Shown in pieces: positions 1 through 8,912 of a stretch of DNA of 61,742 nt. Every line of letters starts with the position of its first letter. Positions within the stretch are counted from its first letter, which is position 1. Both the position numbers and the translations under genes were made by a program. Under the pieces are notes generated by a model, which was given only the letters and a program-made list of their open reading frames with translations, ran no database searches and was not told the origin of the DNA. The stretch lies in NCBI GenBank assembly GCA_937923175.1, contig CALALB010000052.1:1-61742 (forward strand), read 5' to 3'. This DNA comes from an uncultured Chromatiaceae bacterium. GTDB lineage: Bacteria; Pseudomonadota; Gammaproteobacteria; Chromatiales; Chromatiaceae.

Positions 1-2
1 TG

Positions 3-203
3 GCCAGGGTCTCAGAGGGTCTGGGCGAAGATCAAGGCAAGCTTTTGCATCCGCAGTTTGAGCAAAAGATCGATCGCAAACGGCTGGCGACCTTGACGGC
101 CCTACCCGGGGCAAGTCTGTCCGGCAACGGCGGCGCTTTGACAGAGGGGATCTCTGCGAGAGTTGGGAAGGTCCTGTCTGTCAGGAACGAACGCGGCCAA
201 TAA
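3..203 (+). CDS. C-terminal end of an unidentified protein (partial)
   Basis: An open frame enters from the left edge and runs 66 codons to a TAA stop at 201-203. The peptide is hydrophilic, with a lysine/arginine-rich middle (QKIDRKRLATL) and a glycine-rich stretch (SLSGNGGALTEG). I do not recognise a family. The frame is the longest one entering from the left on this strand and has the codon flavour of its neighbours, but so short a fragment could be chance. It would be the 3' end of a gene lying mostly outside the window. Confidence 0.35.
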   Translation, partial: ARVSEGLGEDQGKLLHPQFEQKIDRKRLATLTALPGASLSGNGGALTEGISARVGKVLSVRNERGQ

Positions 204-227
204 GACCCGGCGGGGCAGGAAGAAAAG

Positions 228-247
228 CCTGCGCCCAAGAGCGCAGG
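228..247 (+). terminator. Weak stem-loop after the partial gene
   Basis: CCTGCGC and GCGCAGG form a perfect 7-bp stem around a 6-base loop, 24 bases after the stop at 203. There is no proper T-run behind it (TTCTCG), so it is at best a weak terminator. Confidence 0.25.
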
Positions 248-414
248 TTCTCGAGAGTAGTCGGCTCGGACAAGACGAGGTCAACGGCGCATCTATATAA
301 AGACCAGGAATCCTAGGCTCAAAACTGGGATGGAGTACACAGCTTAGCGGTTTGTCTGTCGGTATCTTGATTCAAAGGCCAGCAGGCAACCCCAGGCTTG
401 GGCAGGATAAGGTC

Positions 415-1276
415 ATGTACAGCAGCGATTCCTCATCAATCCCAGGGGTCGGCGGTTTATTTGGACGTGCGCCGCCGCGCCTGGACGCCGATCCCCAGGT
501 ACTAGAGGACTGGGTGGACGGGCTGAAGGCCTGCGGTGGGTTGCAGGCAGGGCCTGCCTTGCTGCAGCTCCTAGAGATACTCCGTAGATCCGATTTGTCG
601 ATTGGACGTCGGCTGAGTATTCTCTCGATTGTGAAGACCCCAGTGCTCAAGGTCTGCGCAGGTCTGCCCAAGCCGCGGGGTGGCCGGACTCATATTGGCA
701 TCACCCTCGAACAGCGTCTTGGGAGGCTGATGTTTGTCAATCTCGATTGTGCCCTCCACCAGTTGGATAGGCGCTATCCATTCCCTGGCGAGCGCGAATC
801 CAGACAACGCCTGTGGCTGATCCGCAATCTGTTTCGTTTTGCTGGCCCGTCAGATCCGCTATGCCATCCAATATCAGGCTACCCTACCTAGCGGGACCTG
901 GCGCGATCTCCATGAGCTCTATCTCTATCTCTTGAGTCGCCGCTCGCTGACCCTCTGGGACCTCGAAAGCGGGCAACCGGTCGGGGGTGGGTTTGACGAG
1001 GAGGGTGAATATCGCCAGCTCCTGTTGCTCGGGCTGGCAGCGCGATTCAGAAGCAATATTCTCGATCATGCTGATTTCACGGAGCGACTCCCCAGCTGGG
1101 CAGATCAGACCCGATTGGAGGATCCACATACCCGGCTCGGTTGGTTGGGTTCATATATCGTCGAGTCATCGGCGGATGAGGCACCGCGTTGGTTTAACGG
1201 GAGCCTGGATCTGCCGTTTCGCGGCTGGGTCCTGCGCCTACCCCAGGATTATCTTGAGCTTTTGAAGACCGCCTGA
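415..1276 (+). pseudogene. Frameshifted gene of unknown function
   Basis: Two open frames, 415 to about 840 and about 839 to 1276, join into one protein if a single base is removed from the TTTT run at 837-840. The joined sequence then reads continuously as LFRLLARQIRYAIQYQ. The ATG at 415 is preceded by GGATAAGG, a fair ribosome binding site. The N-terminal part is helical and leucine-rich. The motif TWRDLHELYLYL after the join resembles a family of uncharacterised gammaproteobacterial helical proteins, often about 500 residues or longer. That resemblance comes from memory and is not a firm assignment. At about 287 residues the product would be short. Its last 80 bases overlap the opposing ureohydrolase gene, so the 3' end may have been replaced. 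The frameshift may be a real inactivation or a sequencing error in a homopolymer. Confidence 0.55.
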
Positions 1277-2201
1277 GCGCAAGGAGCGAGAGATATTCAA
1301 AGACCAGGTTGGCGGCCAGGACTGCTGTGATCTCGCCGCAATCATAAGGGGGGCAGACCTCAACCAGATCAAATCCAACGAGGTCGAGACCCCGGAAACC
1401 GCGCACCAATTGCAGCAATTGATAGCTCGTGAGTCCCCCAACCTCAGGGGTGCCTGTGCCTGGGGCATAAGCGGGGTCGGCAACATCGATATCCAGGGTC
1501 AGATAGACCGGGCCGCTTAAGTGCGGCAGGATCTCATCCAAAACCGCTGCAATACCCTGCTCCATAATGGCTTGGGCGGTGATCGTATGGGCGCCCAGGG
1601 CGCGCGCCTCGGCATAGTCTGAGCGAGCCATCACCGGCCCGCGGATCCCGATCTGGACATAGGCATCCCTGCGGATTAGCCCCTCTTGGAGGGCATGACG
1701 AAAAGGGGTGCCGTGGCTGTATGGGACACCCGGAAACTCGCTCTCCCAGGTGTCCAGATGGGCATCCAGATGAACGACCGCAAGCGGCCCGTACCTCTGG
1801 GCATGGGCGCGCAACAGCGGCAGGGTGATGCTATGATCGCCGCCGAGGGCGATCAGGGTGGCACCGCTTGCCAGGATCTCAGCAGCAGTTGAGGCGATCC
1901 TCCCCATGGTCTGGGCGATCGAGGTGGGGATGACCTCGACATCGCCGTAATCGGTGAGCCTAAGGTGCTCCAGGGGGCTGACGTCGAGGGCTGGATTGTG
2001 ACCCCACAGCAAAAGCGATAGCTCCCGAATCTTGCGCGGCCCGAAACGCGCACCGCTGCGGTATGAAACGGCGCTATCATAGGGGACCCCGAGGATGACC
2101 GTGTCCACGCCGCTGAGGTCTCGGCCTGCCGGCTGGCGCATGAAGCTGGGGATCCCCATGAAGGGCTGTAGGCTGGCGCCAAAGGCAGAGTCATGGTTCA
2201 T
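1194..2201 (-). CDS. speB: Agmatinase/guanidino-acid ureohydrolase
   Basis: The product is a member of the arginase/agmatinase superfamily, dinuclear-manganese enzymes that hydrolyse a guanidino group to urea plus an amine. The Mn ligands are visible: GGDHSIT, then DAHLDT, then DIDVADPAYAPGTGTPE. The substrate-loop motif YSHGTPFRHA is typical of agmatinase, guanidinobutyrase and related enzymes, so agmatine is likely but not certain as substrate. The chosen start is the ATG at 2201 (MNHDSAFGAS); upstream codons in frame look non-coding. The last 20 or so residues (after LSLLALRRS) go beyond the usual C-terminus and lie antisense to the frameshifted gene. The gene stands alone between convergent and divergent neighbours. 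Confidence 0.88.
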   Translation of the reverse strand: MNHDSAFGASLQPFMGIPSFMRQPAGRDLSGVDTVILGVPYDSAVSYRSGARFGPRKIRELSLLLWGHNPALDVSPLEHLRLTDYGDVEVIPTSIAQTMGRIASTAAEILASGATLIALGGDHSITLPLLRAHAQRYGPLAVVHLDAHLDTWESEFPGVPYSHGTPFRHALQEGLIRRDAYVQIGIRGPVMARSDYAEARALGAHTITAQAIMEQGIAAVLDEILPHLSGPVYLTLDIDVADPAYAPGTGTPEVGGLTSYQLLQLVRGFRGLDLVGFDLVEVCPPYDCGEITAVLAANLVFEYLSLLALRRSSKAQDNPGVGAGPSRETADPGSR

Positions 2202-2309
2202 TGCGATATAGGCTTGTGCCTTGGATCTGACGATCCTGATGCACTGACCCCTTTCCACTCGGTATCCAATCCATACCAAAGCCGATCGGTTTAACCAAAA
2301 CGCCCTGCG

Positions 2310-3287
2310 ATGCCCAACCCTCCGGCCGACTCAACAAACCCCGAAACCCTTGTCCCCCGTCTTTTTGAACGGTTGGAGCAGTTTCTCGGTCGTCTTGAGT
2401 CCTTACTGCCCCCGGGAAACCCTGCGCCTGCTGGGTCGGCGATTGCCTGGCGCTGGCGCAGCCAAGGCCGTTATGGGTGGTTACAGCCGGTTCGAGCACC
2501 CCAGAGAATCATGCCTGCCGATCTCTGCTGTCTCGAACGCCAGATCGCCGAGCTCGAACGCAATACCCGCCAGTTTTTGGTTGGGGGTGGGGCCAATCAT
2601 ACCCTCTTGTGGGGCGCGCGCGGAACCGGCAAGTCTTCATTGGTCAAGGCAATCCTCAACGCCTATAGCGACCAGGGGCTGAGGCTCATCGAGGTCAGTA
2701 GAGAGGACCTTGGTTCATTACCCGAGATCCTCGACCTCATCCGCAACCGCCCTGAGCGGTTCATCCTGTTCTGTGACGACCTGTCATTCGAGCCAGGCGA
2801 GGCCGGCTATACTTCCTTGAAGGCAGCGCTTGAGGGCTCGATTGCGGCGCTGCCTGAAAATCTATTGATCTATGCGACCTCCAACCGCCGCCATCTCCTG
2901 CCTGAATCCCAAGCGGACAATCGCTCCGTCTCTGTCGAGGAGGGCGAGTTACACCCCGGCGAGGCGATAGAATCCAAGATCTCGCTGTCTGATCGCTTTG
3001 GTCTATGGATCGCCTTTCATCCCTTTACCCAGGCGCAATATCTTACGATCGTGCGCCATTGGATCAGGCGGTTGGCGCCGGAGGCAATCCCCCCTGCCGA
3101 GGCCGATTGGGCGCCGATCGAGCGGGCAGCCCTGCAATGGGCCCTGAGACGCGGTTCACGCAGCGGGCGCACCGCCTGGCAGTTTGCTCGAGATTGGACA
3201 GGCCGCTGGACGCTTGCCCAAAGGGGCGCCCTTCTAGGCACGCGCGATGACCCAGACATCGACCCGCCGGGCACCGGCGCGCCCTAA
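2310..3287 (+). CDS. DUF815-family AAA-type ATPase
   Basis: A 325-residue ATP-binding protein of the DUF815 family, which is widespread and conserved but has no settled function. The Walker A motif GARGTGKSS lies near residue 100, Walker B is FILFCDDLSF, and YATSNRRHLLP is the sensor-1 region typical of the family. The N-terminal 80 residues form a helical family-specific domain. There is no signal peptide or membrane segment, so it is cytoplasmic. Its 3' end overlaps the 3' end of the convergent comF gene by 54 bases. The start at 2310 is the only good ATG and begins 108 bases from the divergent ureohydrolase start. Confidence 0.85.
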   Translation: MPNPPADSTNPETLVPRLFERLEQFLGRLESLLPPGNPAPAGSAIAWRWRSQGRYGWLQPVRAPQRIMPADLCCLERQIAELERNTRQFLVGGGANHTLLWGARGTGKSSLVKAILNAYSDQGLRLIEVSREDLGSLPEILDLIRNRPERFILFCDDLSFEPGEAGYTSLKAALEGSIAALPENLLIYATSNRRHLLPESQADNRSVSVEEGELHPGEAIESKISLSDRFGLWIAFHPFTQAQYLTIVRHWIRRLAPEAIPPAEADWAPIERAALQWALRRGSRSGRTAWQFARDWTGRWTLAQRGALLGTRDDPDIDPPGTGAP

Positions 3288-3953
3288 CGCCTGGGTCAGC
3301 TCGATCAGGGTGCTGCCGGTGGTCATCACATCATCGACCAGGGCCAGATGCCGCCCCGCCGCCCTCCCCTGGATGGCAAAGGCCCCGCGGACATTGCTCC
3401 GTCTGGCACGTCCCTCGAGGGCGGTCTGGGGCGGGGTATCGATGAGCCGCACCGCTAGGCGGGGCTCGATAGGAAGCGCCAATAGGCCCGCGGCAACCCG
3501 GGCAATCTCAAGCGCCTGGTTATAGCCGCGGGCGCGCTGGCGCCTAGGATGCAGCGGCACGGGGACGATGGCCTCAGGAAGCGCAAGCCCGGATTCACTG
3601 ACCCGCTGAGCCAGACACTGGCCCAATAGACGCGCCGCTGCAAGCTGCCCGTGAAACTTCGCCCCGGTGATCAAGAAAGGGATCGGCCCCTCATAGCGAA
3701 AGACGGTCAGACAAGAGCCAAAAGGCGGCGGGCGCTGTTGACAGCGTCCGCAGACCGTGCCCAGCGGCATCTCAGCGGGGAATGGTAGGCCGCAGCGGAC
3801 ACAGGCAAGGCGGTTATAGGGCAGCTCAGCCGCACAACCGACGCATAGATCTCGCCCCGCGCCTGGCGCCCCGCACAGCAGACAGGTGGGTGGAAAGAGC
3901 CCATCGAGCAGAATCCGCCCCCATCTGGCTATCCCTAGATCCTCCCTCCTCAT
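3234..3953 (-). CDS. comF: ComF family phosphoribosyltransferase-like protein
   Basis: A 239-residue protein with the double zinc-ribbon typical of ComF near the N-terminus (CLLCG at residues 24-28, then CVGC, CVRCG and CGRC pairs). It is followed by a type I phosphoribosyltransferase fold. The PRPP-binding signature LALVDDVMTTGSTL lies near residue 205 and VPVPLHPRRQRARGYNQ is the conserved central motif. ComF proteins are linked to DNA uptake in transformable bacteria, but many carriers are not known to be competent. In gammaproteobacteria comF is usually divergent from bioB, as here, and the intervening 193 bases hold a BirA-like operator. Confidence 0.9.
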   Translation of the reverse strand: MRREDLGIARWGRILLDGLFPPTCLLCGAPGAGRDLCVGCAAELPYNRLACVRCGLPFPAEMPLGTVCGRCQQRPPPFGSCLTVFRYEGPIPFLITGAKFHGQLAAARLLGQCLAQRVSESGLALPEAIVPVPLHPRRQRARGYNQALEIARVAAGLLALPIEPRLAVRLIDTPPQTALEGRARRSNVRGAFAIQGRAAGRHLALVDDVMTTGSTLIELTQALGRAGARRVDVWVIARA

Positions 3954-3960
3954 TCCTCAG

Positions 3961-3993
3961 CCGTAAACCAACTGACCTTTAATGAGTTGACAA
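3961..3993 (+). promoter_or_regulatory. BirA-type biotin operator
   Basis: CCGTAAACC, a 15-base spacer, then AGTTGACAA. The known proteobacterial BirA operator is TTGTAAACC, 14-15 bases, GGTTTACAA; each half here matches at 7 of 9 positions and the spacing fits. It lies in the comF-bioB divergent region, 153 bases before bioB. The right half contains TTGACA, which could serve as a -35 element, so bound BirA-biotinyl-AMP would block transcription. I could not find a convincing -10 at normal spacing. Confidence 0.65.
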
Positions 3994-4146
3994 TGGGTTG
4001 CGCAATGCGCACCCTACTCATTGATTAACTTACGGATACACCCTGGCCGGCAAGAGACCAGACCTCCTGAGGTGCAGTTGGCACACTACCGCCCATCGCT
4101 TGCTGCCCCCTTGCACATCCGCTACCCATGCGAGCCTAGGATCCCC

Positions 4147-5175
4147 ATGTCGAGACCCCTCCCCAATCCAGATGCGCCGCCCCGCCATGATTGGACCCTG
4201 GAAGAGATCAGCTCCATCCTGGACCTTCCGTTCAATGACCTGTTGTTTGCGGCGCAAAGCATGCATCGCACCCATTTTGACCCTAATCGCATCCAGGTCA
4301 GCAGCCTGTTGAGCATCAAGACGGGCAGCTGTCCGGAGGATTGCGCCTATTGCGGTCAAAGTGCGCATCATGCCGCGGTTGCCCCCGAGCGATTGTTATC
4401 GCTCGCTGAGGTATTAGAACGCGCGCGCGCGGCCAAGGCGCAGGGTGCAACTCGCTTCTGCATGGGCGCAGCCTGGCGTAACCCCACAGATAAACAGCTC
4501 GACCAGGTGATCGCTATGATCGAGGGGGTGAGCGCTCTTGGGCTGGAGACCTGTATGACCCTCGGGATGCTCACGGCCAAGCAGGCTAGGCGGCTGAAGG
4601 CAGCAGGTCTCGATTATTACAATCATAACCTAGATACCTCGCCCGAGTTCTATGGCCGGGTGATCAGCACCCGCACCTATCGGGAACGGCTCGAAACCCT
4701 CGAGCATGTCCGGGCAGCGGGTCTAAAGACCTGTAGTGGCGGGATCCTGGGGATGGGCGAATCCAGGGGCGATCGTGCCGCCTTGCTTCAGCAATTGGCG
4801 ACCCTGCCGGCTCATCCCGAATCGGTGCCGATCAATCTCCTGGTCCAGATCGAAGGGACACCCTTATTCGGCAGCGCACCGCTCGATCCATTTGAATTCG
4901 TGCGGGTGGTGGCCGCAGCGCGTCTCCTCATGCCGCGCTCGCATGTCCGCCTCGCCGCCGGCAGACATCTCATGAGCGATGAACTCCAGGCATTGTGTTT
5001 TTTTGCCGGCGCCAACTCGATCTTTTATGGCGAACGTCTGCTGACCGCACCCAATGCCCCTTGTGACCGCGATCAGGACCTATTCAAACGCCTGGGGCTT
5101 GTCGCCGAGCCCCTGATCCCTGAGCGCAGCGAGCCTGGGGCCTGTCATAAAACTGCCGAACGCCAGGGCATGTAA
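4147..5175 (+). CDS. bioB: Biotin synthase
   Basis: A radical-SAM enzyme that inserts sulfur into dethiobiotin, the last step of biotin synthesis. The radical-SAM cluster cysteines are C62, C66 and C69 in [11 protein letters not shown]. Other family motifs are [23 protein letters not shown] and the [2Fe-2S]-region arginine in VRLAAGR. It is 342 residues, close to the family norm. The ATG at 4147 (MSRPLPNPD) is chosen over upstream in-frame starts, because the longer N-terminal extension would not resemble the family. It is the first gene of a tight bioB-F-H-C-D operon, with bioF starting 17 bases after its stop, and is probably repressed through the operator at 3961. Confidence 0.96.
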   Translation: MSRPLPNPDAPPRHDWTLEEISSILDLPFNDLLFAAQSMHRTHFDPNRIQVSSLLSIKTGSCPEDCAYCGQSAHHAAVAPERLLSLAEVLERARAAKAQGATRFCMGAAWRNPTDKQLDQVIAMIEGVSALGLETCMTLGMLTAKQARRLKAAGLDYYNHNLDTSPEFYGRVISTRTYRERLETLEHVRAAGLKTCSGGILGMGESRGDRAALLQQLATLPAHPESVPINLLVQIEGTPLFGSAPLDPFEFVRVVAAARLLMPRSHVRLAAGRHLMSDELQALCFFAGANSIFYGERLLTAPNAPCDRDQDLFKRLGLVAEPLIPERSEPGACHKTAERQGM

Positions 5176-5192
5176 AGGGTTAGGCAGGGCGC

Positions 5193-6425
5193 ATGATGTC
5201 GATCAGCGAGACCGAACTTCGGGGACGTTTACACAGGCTGCAATCCCAGGGCCTTTGGCGCCGCTTGCGGGTGCGCGCTGGCCCAACCCAACCGCACGCG
5301 CTCATCGATGGCCGTCCCATGGTCAGCTTTTGCAGCAACGACTATCTGGGACTGGCCAATCATCCGGAGGTCATTGCCGCCTTTTGCGAGGGTGCCAAGC
5401 GCTGGGGGGTGAGCAGCGGCGCGGCCCATCTGATCAATGGACACACCCGCGCCCATCAAGCCTTAGAAGAGGCGCTGGCTGAATTGACCGGTCGGCCGCG
5501 CGCCTTGCTCTTTTCGACCGGCTATATGGCCAATCTGGGCGTCATCGGGGCAGTGGCAGGCCCTGGCGATTGGGTGGTGGAGGACCGGCTCAATCATGCC
5601 TCGCTGATCGATGCCGCCCTGCTCGCCCGCGCCCGGCTGCGCCGCTATCGCCATGCCGATCCAGAGGCGCTCAGACGTCTGCTTGGGACTGAGCGGGCGC
5701 GGCTGATCGTCACCGATGGGATCTTTAGCATGGACGGCGACCTTGCCCCCCTGCCTGAGTTGGCGCAGATCGCGCGCGCCTCTGGCGCCTGGCTGATGGT
5801 CGATGATGCGCATGGCCTCGGGGTCATCGGGCGCTCGGGTCGGGGTACCCTGGATCATTATGGGTTGGGGATCGAGGAGGTTCCTATCCTCATGGGAACT
5901 CTGGGTAAGGCATTTGGGACCTTCGGCGCATTCGTTGCCGGCTCAGAGACCCTGATCGAGACCCTGATCCACCAGGCGCGAAGCTATACCTATACCACCG
6001 CCCTCCCCCCAGCCCTGGCCGAGGCGACCCTGGTCAGTCTCAGGCTTGCCCAGACCGAGTCCTGGCGGCGCGACCAGTTGGATGAATGGATTGGGCGTTT
6101 TCGCGCGGGCGCTCAGCGTCTGGGTCTGAACCTGATGGCCTCTCCAACCCCAATCCAGCCGATACTCCTGGGCGAAAGCCGGCAGGCACTCGCCTGGAGT
6201 CAGGCGCTTGAGAGACAAGGGATCCTGATCCCAGCCATTCGCCCCCCGACCGTCCCGCCGGGTACGGCCAGGCTGCGGGTGACCTTATCTGCAGCCCATA
6301 CCGCCCAGGATCTCGCGCAGCTGCTCGCGGCGCTTGCCCAGCTCGTGGATCAGCTGGGCGCGCCCTGTCCAGACGAGGGTGATACGCCCTCTCAGGATGC
6401 TGAGCAGGTGGGTCCAGATGGCTGA
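5193..6425 (+). CDS. bioF: 8-amino-7-oxononanoate synthase
   Basis: A PLP-dependent enzyme of the alpha-oxoamine synthase family that condenses pimeloyl-ACP or pimeloyl-CoA with L-alanine to give KAPA. The PLP-binding lysine is in MGTLGKAFGTFG. VSFCSNDYLGLANHP, SGAAHLINGHT and VDDAHGLGVIG are family signatures. At 410 residues it is somewhat longer than E. coli BioF (384), and the extra residues are an acidic tail (PCPDEGDTPSQDAEQ). Two ATGs stand side by side at 5193 and 5196. The 3' end overlaps the bioH start by 8 bases, which suggests translational coupling. Confidence 0.96.
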   Translation: MMSISETELRGRLHRLQSQGLWRRLRVRAGPTQPHALIDGRPMVSFCSNDYLGLANHPEVIAAFCEGAKRWGVSSGAAHLINGHTRAHQALEEALAELTGRPRALLFSTGYMANLGVIGAVAGPGDWVVEDRLNHASLIDAALLARARLRRYRHADPEALRRLLGTERARLIVTDGIFSMDGDLAPLPELAQIARASGAWLMVDDAHGLGVIGRSGRGTLDHYGLGIEEVPILMGTLGKAFGTFGAFVAGSETLIETLIHQARSYTYTTALPPALAEATLVSLRLAQTESWRRDQLDEWIGRFRAGAQRLGLNLMASPTPIQPILLGESRQALAWSQALERQGILIPAIRPPTVPPGTARLRVTLSAAHTAQDLAQLLAALAQLVDQLGAPCPDEGDTPSQDAEQVGPDG

Positions 6426-7191
6426 GCTACCCTGGGTCTTGCTGCACGGCTGGGGCATGGGCAATGGGGTCTGGGAAGCGGTCCCAGACATCGTCTGGGC
6501 GGGGCAAGAGATCCAGCCGCTTGCCCTGCCTGGGCATAGCGGCACTCCCTTGCCCGCGGGCTGTGCAGATCTATGGTCCTGGGCTGAGGATTGTCTTGCG
6601 CGTGCCCCGCAAGAGGCGGTCTGGATCGGCTGGTCGCTTGGGGGTCTCGTCGCCCTTGCCGCGGCGCTCAAGGCACCCGAGCGTATCCGCGGCCTGGCCT
6701 TGATCGCTGCCAATCCGCGTTTCATCAAAGCACCCGATTGGCCGGCGGCCATGGCCGAGGCGACCCTCGACCAGTTTCATGCCTCCTTGCTGACCGAGCC
6801 CCAGGTCACCCTGAGCCGGTTTTTGGCGCTTCAGGTGCGCGCGATCGCCCAGCCGCAGGCCACTCTACGCCGCCTAAAACAAGCGCTTGCCGAGGCCCCT
6901 GCACCGGACCCCAGGGCGCTGGCCATCGGCCTTGAGATCCTACGCCAGGCGGATTTACGCGCAAGGCTTTCCGAGATCCGCTGCCCGCTCCTGTGGATCC
7001 TCGGCGGGCGCGATGCCCTAGTGCCTGTAGGGATTGCCGAGCGACTCCCAAACCTCAATCCTCACTCCCAGATCCAGGTGATCGCCCCTGCGGCCCATGC
7101 CCCACATCTGTCGCATCCTGAATCCTTTGGCAGATCCCTGCGCGCCTTGAGGTGTCGCCCGGGCTTCATTGCCGGGTGTGGATTGCAATAA
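6418..7191 (+). CDS. bioH: Pimeloyl-ACP methyl ester carboxylesterase
   Basis: An alpha/beta hydrolase that removes the methyl disguise from pimeloyl-ACP methyl ester and ends the BioC/BioH route to pimelate. The nucleophile is Ser73 in GWSLGG, the acid is in GGRDALVP and the base is the His in HAPHLSHPESF. The oxyanion-hole motif LLHGWGMG begins at residue 8. It is 257 residues, matching E. coli BioH (256). The ATG at 6418 overlaps the bioF stop. A longer frame exists upstream but lies inside bioF and lacks family similarity. bioC follows directly after the stop codon. Confidence 0.94.
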   Translation: MAELPWVLLHGWGMGNGVWEAVPDIVWAGQEIQPLALPGHSGTPLPAGCADLWSWAEDCLARAPQEAVWIGWSLGGLVALAAALKAPERIRGLALIAANPRFIKAPDWPAAMAEATLDQFHASLLTEPQVTLSRFLALQVRAIAQPQATLRRLKQALAEAPAPDPRALAIGLEILRQADLRARLSEIRCPLLWILGGRDALVPVGIAERLPNLNPHSQIQVIAPAAHAPHLSHPESFGRSLRALRCRPGFIAGCGLQ

Positions 7192-8001
7192 ATGCTGCTC
7201 GATAAGACCCGGACGCGCCTAAGCTTTGAGCGCGCTGCCGACCGCTATGATGCCTCGGCCATTCTCCAGCGTGAGATTGCCGAACGTCTGCTGGCGCGCC
7301 TGGATTATCTCAGGATCGCCCCTGCAGCGATCCTGGATCTGGGCACGGGGACAGGCCATCTGCTCGACCGCCTTGCCCGTCGCTATCCGCGCGCCCGCCT
7401 GCTAGCGGTGGACTTTGCCTATGGGATGCTCTTGCGCGCACGTCGGCGCGGCCCTTGGTGGCGCAGACCCCTGTGTCTGTGCGCCGATGCCGAGTCGCTC
7501 CCCCTGGCCGAGGGCACGGTGGATCTCGTGATCTCCAATGCCATGCTGCAATGGTGCGACGCCGAGCGGGTCTTTGCCGAGTGCCGACGGGTGTTACGCC
7601 CAGGGGGTGTTTTGCTCTTTACCACCTTCGGCCCGGATACCCTGAAGGAACTTCGCCTCGCCTGGGGTCAGGTCGATGGTTATGGTCATGTCAGCCCATT
7701 CGTCGATCTCCATGACCTCGGCGATGCCCTGCTCCGCGCCCGGTTTACCGATGCAGTGATGGATGCCGACCGGCTGACCCTGACCTATCTGGATCTTGCC
7801 GAACTGATGCACGATCTCAAGGGACTCGGTGCCCATAATGCGACCCTCAATCGCCCGCGGGGTCTGATGGGCCGGCAGCGCCTCGAGGCGCTGATCGCGG
7901 CCTATGAGCCCTATCGGCGAGAAGGCCGGTTACCGGCGAGCTTTGAGGTCCTGTATGGGCACGCTCGGGTCCCGGAGGCGCAAACTGGGATACAGCCATG
8001 A
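7192..8001 (+). CDS. bioC: Malonyl-ACP O-methyltransferase
   Basis: A SAM-dependent methyltransferase that methylates malonyl-ACP so fatty-acid synthase can build the pimeloyl chain. The N-terminal signature FERAADRYDASAILQREIA is the BioC hallmark. The SAM-binding motif ILDLGTGTGHLL lies near residues 46-57, followed by LLAVDFAYGML and the core motif VDLVISNAMLQWC. It is 269 residues, somewhat longer than E. coli BioC (251). The ATG abuts the bioH stop and the TGA overlaps the bioD start by 4 bases (ATGA). Confidence 0.94.
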   Translation: MLLDKTRTRLSFERAADRYDASAILQREIAERLLARLDYLRIAPAAILDLGTGTGHLLDRLARRYPRARLLAVDFAYGMLLRARRRGPWWRRPLCLCADAESLPLAEGTVDLVISNAMLQWCDAERVFAECRRVLRPGGVLLFTTFGPDTLKELRLAWGQVDGYGHVSPFVDLHDLGDALLRARFTDAVMDADRLTLTYLDLAELMHDLKGLGAHNATLNRPRGLMGRQRLEALIAAYEPYRREGRLPASFEVLYGHARVPEAQTGIQP

Positions 8002-8735
8002 GCCGCGGCTGGTTTATCACTGGTACAGATACCGGCTGCGGCAAGACCGCAATCACCCTGGGGCTGATGGCCGCATTTCAGGCCCAAGGCGACCAGGTAT
8101 TGGGGATGAAACCGGTGGCAAGCGGCTGCAACCTGACCCCAGAAGGTCTACGCAATGCCGATGCCCTGTGCCTCCAGGCCCAGGGCTCGGTCAGAGTCCC
8201 TTACGACCAGATTAACCCCTATGCCTTTGCCCCGCCGATTGCACCCCATATTGCAGCGGCCCAGGTGGGACTGAGGATCGAGCGCGACCGGATCAAAAAC
8301 GCCTATGCCAAACTTGCCCAAGAGGCCAACTGGGTGTTGGTCGAGGGGGTCGGCGGCTGGCGGGTTCCGCTGGGCGATGGGTTCTTTGCGAGCGATCTAC
8401 CGCGCATCTTGAATCTGCCGGTGATCCTAGTGGTAGGGCTTCGCCTTGGGTGTCTGAATCATGCCTTGCTGACTGCCGAGTCGATCCTTGCCAAAGGGAG
8501 CGCGCTTGCCGGTTGGGTCGCCAACCAGATCGACCCCCGGATGCCGGCGCTTGCGGAAAATCTAGAGACCCTACGCGCCTTGCTGCCAGCCCCTTGTCTG
8601 GGCCTGGTGCCCTGGCTCGGGGATCCAGGACCTGAGGCTGTCGCCCCATCCCTCGATCTCAAGGTCCTTTCAGGGACCCCTGGTCGGCCGCCCACCTTGA
8701 AGGGATTCCCTGGTCCCCCGGATGTCGATCCATAG
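7998..8735 (+). CDS. bioD: Dethiobiotin synthetase
   Basis: An ATP-dependent enzyme that forms the ureido ring of dethiobiotin from DAPA and CO2. The P-loop is GTDTGCGKTAIT at residues 9-20. MKPVASGC is the conserved substrate-side lysine motif and WVLVEGVGGWRVPL is the second nucleotide-binding signature. It is 245 residues. The last 25 residues (after VPWLGDPGPEA) look variable and proline-rich. It is the last gene of the biotin operon, starting in a 4-base overlap with bioC. No clear terminator follows. bioA is not in this window. Confidence 0.94.
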   Translation: MSRGWFITGTDTGCGKTAITLGLMAAFQAQGDQVLGMKPVASGCNLTPEGLRNADALCLQAQGSVRVPYDQINPYAFAPPIAPHIAAAQVGLRIERDRIKNAYAKLAQEANWVLVEGVGGWRVPLGDGFFASDLPRILNLPVILVVGLRLGCLNHALLTAESILAKGSALAGWVANQIDPRMPALAENLETLRALLPAPCLGLVPWLGDPGPEAVAPSLDLKVLSGTPGRPPTLKGFPGPPDVDP

Positions 8736-8912
8736 ATCCCGAGGGGATGCCGTGCCTACCCTAGCCTAGGCGATCCCCAGATCGTCTAGTGGATAAGCGG
8801 CAGGGCTCGGGCAAGGCGCTGGCCTCAGGGAATGTCCAGTGCTTTCCCTACTGGGTGATCCATAGGGCATGGTATGCTTTGAGTATCCGCCTTGTTTGCT
8901 GCCCACCCCGCG

